Source: Prorocentrum cordatum
Taxonomy: Eukaryota > Sar > Dinophyceae > Prorocentrales > Prorocentraceae
Assembly: GCA_963575745.1 (NCBI GenBank)
Contig: CAUYUJ010014593.1
Coordinates: forward strand, 818,142 to 882,141
DNA length: 64,000 nucleotides
Direction: 5' to 3'
Shown: piece after piece, positions 33,728 to 43,600 of the stretch
Layout of the letters: every line of letters starts with the position of its first letter
How positions within the stretch are numbered: position 1 is the first letter of the stretch
Notes under the pieces: generated by a model
What the model saw: the letters and a program-made list of their open reading frames with translations, nothing else
The model's database searches: none
Told to the model about the DNA's origin: nothing
Position numbers and translations under genes: made by a program

Positions 33728-35057
33728 CATATATACATATATATACATATGAACCAGGGTGGCATCCGAGACCCAGGGACCCGAAATCTGTTTCAGGGAG
33801 AAACCTTGGGATCCAGGAGTTCGAAGTCTGAGCCACGGTGATGTCTGATACCCAGGGTGGGTGGCTTGATTTCTATTGAGGTTGAGCCCCACGGTGACCT
33901 CCCCCACGCGGTGCCGACCAGCGGCGTTTATCCTGCTGAATTTGTTCAGTACGTCGGGGAGGTCGCGCGGAAATTGTACGTTACCCATCCGTCCCGCGAG
34001 GAGCCCGATAGGGCGCCCGCCGATAGCTCTACTCTGACCAGTGCGAAGCTCGCAGACGTCTTGGATGTCGTTTCATCGGTGAGTTCGGAGTCGGACGTCG
34101 GCCAGAAACGGAGGCGCATCACGTCCAAAACCAGCCCGTCGCAGGACACATCTGGGCGTCCAACGATGGTTTCCATTTGCCCTCCCCTGGGGCCCAACCT
34201 GCCCTCAATCACGCCCCTCCACCTCCGCCATGTTCGCACCCTCCCCCCGCGCTGTCCCCGAAGGAGAAAGATTAACCCAGGGGGCGGGGGCTCAGAGGAA
34301 CTAAGATCAGGAGGATGATATGGGGGAGTGGGAGGTAGGAGAAGAGATGAGGAGGCCAGGCTGGAGGAAGGGGGAGGGACAGGAGAATGTTCGGACCCTC
34401 CAGGAGAAGCCCAAGTCGCCTCGCCTGGAGGATTCGCAGCCGCCCCCGTCGCCGCCGTCCTACTCGCAACTCCAGCAGTCGGTCAGCGGCGCTGTCGGAG
34501 AGGGCACGGCGGCGGCAATCTTGGTGCTGAAGCGCCAGAGTGATGGCCCTCCGCAGAAGAGGCCTCGCGTGTCAGATGGCGGCATGGTCAATTGGGCCGA
34601 GCGGTCCATCGCTGAGAGGATCCAAGTTCGGCATCTTGGCATGAGGATCCCCAGCCCCAGGATCGAAACACAGGAGACGCTTGAGCAGACGCCTGCGCCG
34701 CTGGGCACGAAGGGCGCGGAGCAGCTTGACCAGACGCCTGAGCCGCTCGCCAACGAGCTCACTGCGAAGCAGACTGACGCTGCGCTCGGCCCCGCCGACG
34801 CGAAGGGCGATGGCGGGGCGGTTGCCGTGGTCGCAGCAGGCGTGAACGCCCCCATCACGCCTGACAGTTTCAAGAGGCTCAGGGAGCCCGCGCCAGAAAC
34901 ACAGAGCAGCCTTAGCATGTCGCCCGAGGCCGTCCAGTCACCTGTACCTTTCGGCAACGGCAGCCCCAGCCAGTACAGTTTCTGCCAGGGCTCGGCTGCG
35001 CCACCAGACATCTCGGACCGCGAGCTGTCAGAGCTCGCCAAATGGCTGCGTCTTTAG
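32231..35057 (+). CDS. Five-exon 503-aa protein, dinoflagellate methyltransferase-like family (inferred)
   Basis: Exons 32231-32404, 32700-32939, 33296-33475, 33881-34144 and 34404-35057 all join in phase 0 and end at TAG. ATG at 32231 is taken as the start because no acceptor fits upstream. Exons 2-3 carry GQDMTKEGGYTYMLSL, STMWLSPLTSSWVEG, GDETVPEVAESNLRVRRM and CWAHPEGSLLWLFDPMEKL. From memory this follows a dinoflagellate-expanded family of predicted proteins in which a PVCSSW-like motif sits where DNA methyltransferases have PPC and an EQP/EHP motif follows. Here the Cys is replaced (PLTSSW), so activity is doubtful. The C-terminal exons are Pro/Ser/Gln-rich and probably disordered. Donors are GT, GC (GGG^GCGCTC), GT and GA (CAG^GACACA). 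Confidence 0.55.
33040..33272. repeat. Intronic (GGA)n tract
   Basis: Almost pure purine on the plus strand for over 220 bases, ending 24 bases before the acceptor of exon 3. Confidence 0.9.
33598..33860. repeat. Degenerate 36-bp repeat interrupted by (TA)n
   Basis: About six copies of a unit like GAGTTCGAAATCTGA with CCAGGRTGAAATCTGAGACC. A (TA)n run at 33697-33723 sits inside the array. It lies in the intron between exons 3 and 4 of the surrounding model. Confidence 0.75.
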
Positions 35058-36193
35058 ATTCGGCGCGCGTTCTCCGTTTTCTGCAGCTCAACGGCTGTGT
35101 TGCTGCTGCTGCGGAGGAGGATGAAGACGAGGAGAACGAGGAGGAGCAAGAGGATCATGAGTATCGTAACGCGCAAGCTGGCTCTCCACTTCGCCTGCGG
35201 CCTCGGCTGTGCGCAGGCTAGACGCCAGCCCACCAGCCGTTCTGTTGCTAGCCGATTGCACTCGCAACATTGGTAGTGCAAGCTGCAACTGGTATTAACG
35301 CGCGGGGCTGCGTTCAGTGAAAAACCTTAGCCCTTCCCTACTTGAGCCCAGCATGACTCGAGGGAGGAGAGGAGAAGCAGGAGGAGGCGAGAGGGAGGAG
35401 AAGCAGTAGAGGACCCCCCCTTGGAGCATACTTGTGGGTCACTGCCCCCTCCCCCATATAGAGAATCCCAATGCGGGCCACGGGCGGCCACGGTTTGGAG
35501 CGCCCCCCCATGGATCCTTCCAGGGAACCTTTTCCTTATGGTGCCCCTCATGGTGAGACGCCCTCCCTTATGGGGCCCCCAATGCCCGCCCCCCCCCCCC
35601 CTCTATACAGCCGCCCTGATGTCACACCAATGCCCCCCTCCTATGTGAAACTCACCCCCCCCCCCCCCCCCCCCCATATACAAACGCCCCGCCCCCATGC
35701 AGCCCAGCCCACGCATCCCCCTTCTCTCGCCCGCTCCTACTGTCCTCGCTCATTCCCCCTCTCGCTCACTCATGCTTTCCCCCCCCCCCACGCATCGCGC
35801 ACTCACTCACTCACCCACCTTTGGTACACTCCGTGCGTGTCCCTTGGGCTGCTTCCCTCAGTCGTGGGTTCATTCGCAGTCTCAGCGCAGATTCACTCTC
35901 CCTTCCCTCCCAAGCGTGCTCCGATTCCCACCGTCTCCAAGCGACAGAGAGGCTCGCTGTCAGCAGGTCGTATGCCTAGTAGTTTTGTATTGTTTTGTTT
36001 GAGGGGGGGGGGGCACGGCATCGGAGGCCAGAACCTGACATGGACGCCCGCGGCCCTGGCAATCCTTGGTCCGACTTGTGGTGAAAACATTAACCCAGGG
36101 ATCGGGGCTCGAAACAATGTGACCCTTGTAATCAAAGAGCGAAGGCAGGGTGATGCACGGGGAGTGGACGGGGCCCATTGATTTGCGCGCCAG
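35058..36193. other. Non-coding interval, C-rich
   Basis: No supported gene. It contains C runs at 35590-35602 and 35653-35674 and CACTCACTCACTC-type sequence near 35800. An Asp/Glu-rich open stretch at 35095-35180 could be an exon but has no clear splice partners. Confidence 0.4.
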
Positions 36194-37336
36194 GACATGT
36201 TCATGTGGATGCGCGACACGCCCGAGAAGAAGCCCAATATCACGCCCCAGAAGCATATGATCCGCAGCTTCGGCCCGTCTCGGAGCACCCCATCGCCTCT
36301 CCCTGCGCCTGGTGGCGCCAAGGATGAGCTTCTCCGCAAGGCCAAGGCGGCCGCGGCGGTCCCCCCAACGAAGGCCGAGGTCAAGGCCAGCTCGTGCGTT
36401 GTTTTGTTTGTGGCAGGTGAGGGAACAGCACGGCGCAACGCGAACAATGTATTTTGTGCAACACACTAAACCAAGACATTGCACGAAACAGCCAAAAGAC
36501 GCACGGCACAACATGACACGGCACGACAGGAGGTCGCTTTGAGCACATGCACGTTTCACAATGATCGGTTTGAAGCGCACGCTTCAGTTTCATTGTTCAC
36601 GTGGTCGAGCTTACCGACCAGAACTTGTTATCCAGTACGCGTGACGGCACAGCGCTTTTGCATGCAAGGACGTACATTTATGATGATATGTGTGGCGCGC
36701 GGCCCCTAGGGCCTCGAATGTTCGCACCTGTCACGGACGAGTGAGGTGGCGACGGGCGACGCAAGGCTGATGAAGATGATAGGATGGAGGAGGACGGGCG
36801 ATGAGAAGGAGCTGGGCGAGGATGGCGAGGAGGACAATGATGACGATGATGGCGTGGACTGGTATGATGTGGAAGAGGGCCTCGAGGAGGAGCTGGAGGA
36901 CATCGTTGGCCCAACCCGCCTTGATTGATCACCTGCATAACATAGCTTGCAGGCGGTCATCAAGGCTGGCAAGGGCACCACCAGCAAGGGTTCGCAGAAG
37001 AACAACACGAACAGCAACAAGAAGGAGCAGAACATCAAGGGGGTCTCGCTGAAGCACAGCACGGGCACCAGCAAGACTGGCAAGAGCGAGGAGGATCTCC
37101 AGAGGGTCTGGCTCCACCCAAACTTCGGCGAGCTGCGCGCTGCGTTCGGCTCGCAGAAATCGTACACTGTGTTTTCGGACGAACAGGGCAAGCCACGTTT
37201 ATTCGTGGAGGTCAACGAAAGCCAGACCTCGGATCACGCCTCGATCCTCGGCAAACTCATGAAAATTGTGGTTTCGAAAAAGCTTGACAAGGTCAAGACG
37301 AGGGCCCAGAGGGACAAGCTCTTAGCAGAGCTCTGA
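36194..37336 (+). CDS. Three-exon uncharacterised protein, about 220 aa
   Basis: Exons 36194-36385, 36809-36898 and 36953-37336 (stop TGA) join in phase 0. The first ATG is 36197, though CAG^GAC at 36194 also looks like an acceptor, so upstream exons may exist. Exon 1 reads MFMWMRDTPEKKPNITPQ and ends Lys/Ala-rich. Exon 2 is very acidic (GEEDNDDDDGVDWYDVEEG). Exon 3 has a Lys/Asn/Ser linker, then a folded-looking C terminus (RVWLHPNFGELRAAFGSQ, ILGKLMKIVVSKKLDKVK). Donors are GC (AAG^GCCAGC) and GA (GAG^GACATC). Not recognised. The acidic plus basic make-up suggests a nuclear protein, which is inference. Confidence 0.55.
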
Positions 37337-38052
37337 AAGCCAAGTTGCTTCGGAGGGGATCCGTTGCAGGAGCAGAATCTTTTGTGAGCAGGGGGCGCTG
37401 TTCTAGATAAAGATAGTTTCTGTATTTTGACATAGGGCGACGCATAGCGCGTTGCCCACGCGCTGGGGACTTGTATCTCGATCTCCAGAGACTTGCTCGC
37501 TCGGCAGGAAAGCACATGGAGTAGCTGCAGGGGGGATTTGTTGCGTTTTGAGGTTTCCCCCCCTGGATTGTGTACAAATGGGGAGGGAGGATGAGATGGA
37601 GGGAGGAGGTCGGGGATGGGGAGGACGATGAGGTGGCGTTGGGGAATGACGAGGGGGGTTGGCGAAGCTCCGTCGGAAGGTCTGCCCCCCTAATCCCCCC
37701 TCCCCCGTAGATTATGCGAGGTCACGTCGGGTGTCCAGGACAAGGGGCTCAACATCCGTATCAGCAGGGCGGTGGTAAAACATCTCAGGTCGTGGCCCAC
37801 GACCCAAGCACTGAAGAACGATGCCCCCTCGCAATGATTCAGACCCCCCTTCGTCTCGTCATTTATTGCGCCCCTCGCCCTCCCTCCAAATCCCTGCTCC
37901 TGCCATTGCCTCCCCTGCCCTCCCCCTGCCTCGCTCACCGCCGTCTCCTCCCCCTCCTGCCCCGCTCGCCTGCCCTTCCTGTTCTTGGGGTGGCCTCAAC
38001 ACGTCTGACGCTGGCAGCGCGGCACGGCAGCGTTGGCCCGAGTTCCTCTGGC
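37337..38052. other. Intergenic, no gene seen
   Basis: Mixed sequence with a purine tract near 37575-37640 and C-rich DNA at 37680-37710 and 37860-37980. Confidence 0.4.
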
Positions 38053-38376
38053 ATGAAGAAGCCATTTCGAGTAGCTCCTTACATTCCAGAAAATCTGGAC
38101 AAGACGTCCCTGGCTTGCTCGTACCTTCCAGCGGCTGATGGCGTATCTAAAGAGACCATTCTGCATCAAACGCATATTCGTGTATCTGTTGGTCGGAAGT
38201 GGCTGCTGGCAAATCCCTATTGGTACTGGAAAGCTGAGCTCCCCAACATCGTCGTCAAGAGCTGTTGCCCCGATGCGTACATCTCCCGATGGTTCATCGG
38301 GATTCAGAAACAGGGGCAACGATTCGAGCCGACGATGTTGAGGGTGGATCAGATCAGTCGCGCCCAGGCTTGCTAG
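38053..38376 (+). CDS. Possible ORF, 107 codons
   Basis: ATG at 38053, product starting MKKPFRVAPYIPENLDK and ending RVDQISRAQAC before TAG. Base composition is lower in GC than neighbouring exons. The opposite strand is also open across most of the interval (37996-38427), so strand and reality are uncertain. Confidence 0.25.
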   Translation: MKKPFRVAPYIPENLDKTSLACSYLPAADGVSKETILHQTHIRVSVGRKWLLANPYWYWKAELPNIVVKSCCPDAYISRWFIGIQKQGQRFEPTMLRVDQISRAQAC

Positions 38377-38499
38377 CTGGACATTTCGTCGCCCCAGGGA
38401 ACTCCCACGATGCGGCGGACTCGACAACCCAGACGACGACGATCAAGATGATGACAGACACTGACGTGCAGGTTATGCCTTTAGAATCATGAAATCACA

Positions 38500-40640
38500 G
38501 ACAAGGGAAGTTTTGCGAGATCTGGTGAAGGATCGTTCGGCACGACATGCATGAATGCCAGGGACAGGGAGTTGACATGTCTTAGAGCACTCGAAGACTA
38601 CTATATCACATGATTCCTGGAATTATGAACCGCTTGTGATTCGGATTGATCGATGAATGTTAGAAGTGGGATTGTTAGTGTTATGGATAGTTTCAGTCCT
38701 TGTAGCTGGTGGCATTGATAGTACGTGTGGTGATTTTGTTTGGCCAGGGAGTCGAAGATGTTACAATCGATAAGTAATACAAGAACAAAGATCAAAGAGT
38801 TGTGGTTTGAAACTTGTTGTGTGTTTCGCATGTCGTTTTCACATTCAGTTTGTTCGCCTCAGGGTGCCTTCGGAGTTCCAGGAACAACATGCGGAATTTC
38901 GCAATTGGAATTTTGAAAATTCAATAGAGAAATACATGTTGAATTCAAAATCAAGATATTTCGCCTTAGGGCACCGCTGGAGTTCCAGAGAGAACATATG
39001 ATTGCACAAACCCATGTTAAACTCAAAATCAAAGTTTTTCGCACCAGGGTGCTGCTAGAGCTTCTGCGGTAACATGTGAAATATTGTGCCGCTAGAGTTC
39101 CAGAGTTAGCATGTGAGATTGTTGATTTGTCTTTGTTTTTAAAAACACCGTATGCAAACACATGTTGAACCCAAAATCAAAATTGTTCACCTTATGGTGC
39201 CGTTCGAGTTCCAGAATTAATATGTGATTGTGTTGATTTCTGTTTCACGTTTTTATAAAAACATCTCAACAACGCATGTTCAACTCAACATTAACATGTT
39301 TCACCTTAGGGTGCTGCTAGAATTCCAGAATTAACATGTGAAATTGTTGATTCTGTTTCACAAGAACCTCATAAACACTTTTTAAAATCAAAATGCTTCA
39401 CCTTAGGGTTCCGTTAGAGTTCCAGAATTAACATGTGATTTGTTTTGATGTTGTTTCAAAAAACCTTACAAACACATGTTGACATCAAAATCAAAAGTGT
39501 TCACCTTATGGTGCCGCTAGAGTTATGGAATTAACATATGAGTTTTGTTTTATGTTCATGCTTAAAAAACCTTGCCAAACACATGTTAAAATCAAAAACA
39601 AAAAAAAAAAACACCTAAGGGTACCGCTAGGATTTCAAAATTATCATGTTGTTTTATTAGTTTCAAAAAAATAATAAATACATAAAAAATACAAATTTAA
39701 CGAAACACATATATTTCGAACTAGTCAGCTATATCATGTAATATTACGTATGTCTTACGTTTGACAAACGTAAGATATCCGATCTTACGTTTGTCTTACG
39801 TTTGTCTTACGTATGTCAAAACCGACATACGTAAGACAAACGTAAGATATGATATCTTACGTGTGTCAAACGTAAGACAAACGTAAGACATGATATCTTA
39901 CGTTTGTCAAACGTAAGACACACGTAATATCATATACGTTATCTAAATATTTGTAAATATAGCAATACCGACTATTAATATTTATTTTCATATATTTTTG
40001 AAATACCAAATTCAATAAATATATCTGTTAGCTATAAAACTATATCGCCATCTTCAGGCGAATCAGTTTTTATATTCAATTTAAAACTAATTTATAGAAT
40101 TGTGGATTTGTTCCTTGGTTCAAAAAATAACAACATATCCAAAAATGTAACATGTTATCTATAGAACTCTAGCGACACCTCTTATGCGAAACAGTTTGAT
40201 TTTGAATTCAACCTGTGTTTTCCTTTGGGTTTTGACATAGCTTCAACAATTTCACATGTTACCCTTGAATTATATCAAGACCCGAATGCGAAAACAAAAT
40301 GAATGACGACTATACATGCACAGTTAGATCTGTAATTACGAGTAGACATGGCCAGTAAACTAGCAACGTGTATACGTCATGTCGTGCCGAACATCATGGT
40401 CCACTGTCTTTTATTGGTTGCGTTGCATTGCAAAATTGATAATGCCTAAAAGTTTCATCAACTTGTATGTTGTCACGCTTTGTTTTCTATATGTTGGCGC
40501 TAGACGCATGAATTTGCATTGCATTGATGGATCAGTTTCATGGGTTGCGTCATCGATGCTGTTCTTGCTCAGGCCTTGGGTTTCTCACCAGACATCCAGA
40601 TACAAGCTGGTACAGCTTCCTTGCGCCCGCCCCCAGCTAT
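38500..40640. mobile_element. AT-rich foldback island
   Basis: This is the only strongly AT-rich part of the window. From about 38850 to 39640 a unit of about 90-120 bases is repeated some eight times: ACATGTTGAA.TCAAAATCAA, then TTTCACCTTAGGGTGCCGCT, then AGTTCCAGAATTAACATGTG. From about 40010 to 40290 the same unit occurs in inverted orientation, for example the complement of TTGAATTCAAAATCAA at 40185-40210 and of AACATGTGAAATTGTTGA near 40235-40262. The inversion centre is the 11-mer palindromic array at 39.74-39.95 kb. No protein is encoded. A giant foldback transposon is the simplest reading. A structural chromosomal element is an alternative. Confidence 0.65.
39738..39950. repeat. 11-bp repeat TTACGTTTGTC in both orientations, locus 2
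   Basis: Runs of CTTACGTTTGT alternate with the complement ACAAACGTAAG, separated by ATATGATATC- or ATATC-like spacers, so successive blocks are palindromic. The array lies at the symmetry centre of the AT-rich island. Confidence 0.9.
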
Positions 40641-40648
40641 CAGATTCG

Positions 40649-43600
40649 ATGGCGCCCAAGAAAGCTGTTGCGAAGGGCAAGGCGAAGGCAGCTGCCGCCA
40701 AGAAAGACACCCACCCCTTCAAGGTTGGTTTCGTTTAAAAAAAAAAAACAGCCGCTCAAATCAGGGAGCACGGTCGGCTGCTGACCCTAGTAGCCTCGCC
40801 ACTACACGTTTCAAACTCAGCCCTCTATTGGTTTCGAATTGAATGCACCCTGGGACCCTGGGTTCGCCTAGTATATCACGTGGATAACGTTCAGCGGCCG
40901 CCCCCCCCCGCCCACGTTAAAAAACATGATGACCCGCTCTGAGGTCACCCACAAGAAGATCCAGCAGAAGAAGGGCGAGGCCTGCACGACGCTGGCAGTC
41001 CACGGCGCCAAGGGGACAGCGAGGGTGAATCTGACAAACGAGTTCCAACATTGAAAGAAATATGTTCTGGGATGTCGTGGTCCTTGGGCGCGGGCAAAAA
41101 CTAGGGCCCTGGGACGATGCGCGAAGATGTCGCAGGCCAGTGGTGGAGGATGGACGACATCAGATGATGAAGGAGAAAGATACGCAGAGAGAGAGAGGGG
41201 TAGAGAGAGGCAGAGACAGAGGAGAAAGAGAGAGATTGAGAGAGAGAGATATTCATAGAGAGAGATAGGTATAGAGAGACACAGACAAAATGAGAGAGAG
41301 AGAGAGAGACGATGTCAGATGAGTTTAAATTGCTGTTCCTTTTTTACCCAGGAAGGCCTTCTCTGGATTGCGTGAAACAATCACCTCTCCCTCTCGCCTC
41401 CCCCCTGGTGCCATCAGGGGGGCTGGGCGCGAGCCGTCGGAGGCGGGATCGCGAGGTGGAGTAGGTTGGGAAGGAGAAGATGAGGAGGAGAGGGGGATGG
41501 GGGAGGATGACGAGGAGGCGGGGGAGGAAGCGGCGGTTGAAATGGAGGGGGGAGGGGGGGGGGTTGGAACCCCCTCCGGATCTTACGAGCCCCCCCTTCC
41601 CCCACCCCCCCACCCCGCCCCGCCGCCCACCCACATCCCCCTCCACCGATTAGCGCGCCATCCAGAGTATGCACCCCTTGCCGCTCCTGGTTTCCATTGG
41701 ATGGTTCGTTACCACGCAATAATAACTTTGGGGCCCCGAGGAAGAAGACCGCGGACTTGGTCCGCATGTGCGAGGGCAAGACCACGGATGAGAAGGTGGC
41801 CTTGTTCAGGATATGTCGTATGCAAATTGTGTCATGACATGGTCTGCATTGTCAGTCGCCGCGTTCCTTCTATTTGTGAGACAGTGGTGTAGTAGATTGA
41901 TCACAGCCAGTGCGAGAGTTAAGATATTCTTGGCTTGGGGGCAGGTTGGCATATATCATTCACCTTTTTGGGATGTTTTTGCGCAACCTGGCGGGGGATA
42001 CCCTCGAATGTTCTTCAGGTTCAGCAGAGGGAGAGATAGCGTTCTTGATGAATGTTCTTCTGTCCTCGCGCGCATTGTTTCCTGCTATGTGATATCTTAA
42101 GTCGGCGAAGCATTTCGCCCAGCCCCTGTCCTCCCAGGACACCTCTCGACAGGACGGATCCTCGACGCTTCTTTCGGTTTGCAGTTCGAGCGGGGCCTTG
42201 AAGTTTCAACGGATTGGCAATTTCGTTGGCCCTGGAGCATTCGGGGTTCTGGGTCAAAGCAATTTGTCATGGATTTCACTCAGGCCCTTTATGTTTTGTC
42301 GTAGATTTCACCCAGGCTCCTGAACGCCAGGCTGTGATCTGTTTTTTCATGGTTCCCACCCCTTGCCTCCCTTGAACTCATGGCGTTCATTGCCGCCCGA
42401 GGAAGCACGGCGACGACAGCAAACAGATGCGGGCGATCTTCAGCGCGGACGAGATTCGGGCGTTGTACGGCAAGTTCAAAACGGCTCGGAAGGACCAGGA
42501 GGACGTGGACACAGAGTTCTCTGGCCTAGACGACAAGGGCGATCGGGAGGGCAAGAACAAGGCGAAGTTCGAGTACCTCACAGCGTGGGTGAAGGACTTT
42601 ACTTCTTTTGTTCTTACTCGTGCTCTCACCCAGTTTTGATCATCTTGTTGCTGAGGACCCCAAGGCGCGCATCCCCAAGGTTTGCCAGCGCGTCTCGGAG
42701 TATAGGGGCATCAGCAGCAGTATGGCCAACCCTGTAGTTGACGAGCACTTGTTAGCGTTGGGCGGCATTGGAAGGGAAATGGTCGAGGGGGAGGATGTCG
42801 TCAAAGCCGTTCAAGATTTAGAAAAATCGGCCCAGGACCCAACCATGGAGGAGAAATTCAAAAGCATGGTGACGAGGGTCGCCACTGGCGAGCGGATCTC
42901 CCGCAAGATGCTCTGGAAGCCCTGGAAACAGATGGTCGACAAGCACGGCGAGGAGGAGGCCCAGGAGCGGGTGGACGAGGGCTCCATCAAAGTGCCAACG
43001 GGATTGTAACCTCCTCCTCCTCCTTCTCCTCCTCCTCCCCTCCTCCTCCACCTCCTCCTCCTCCTTATCCTCCTTCTCCTTCTCCTCCTCTTCCTCCTCC
43101 TCCCTCCCTTCCCTCTGTCCTCTTCCTCCTCCTCCTCCTCCTCCTCCTCTTCCTCGTACTCCACCTCCTCCTCCGCCTTCTCCTCTTTCTCCTTCTCCTC
43201 CTCCTCCTCCTCCTCTTCTTCCTCCTCCCTCCCTTCCATCTGTCCTCTTCCTCCTCCCCCCCTCATCCTCCTCCTCTTCCTCCTCCTCCCCTCCTCCTCC
43301 TCCACCTCCCCCACATCCTCCTCATCCTCCTTCTCCCTTCTTTTTTCCCTCAATGCGCGTGGTTTCAAACCTGCGGGTTGCTAGCGCCGCTTGGTCCGTC
43401 GTCAGGAGGAGGTGGGAGTGGAAGGGGGATAAGGAGGAGGTGGACTCAGGACGATGAGGAGGAGGAGGATGAGGAGGAGGAAGAGAAGGAGGAGGAGGAG
43501 GAGGATGAGGAGGAGAAGGCTGAGGAGGAGGGGGACTGAGGACTGAGGAGGAGGAGGAAGAGGAGGAGGACGACAGAGGAGGAAGAGGAAGAGGAGGGAG

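Noticed and set aside
42811-43368. Minus-strand Glu/Arg-rich ORF
   Set aside because: It is a translation of the TCC intron tract. The plus-strand exon 42656-42991 is the coding part.
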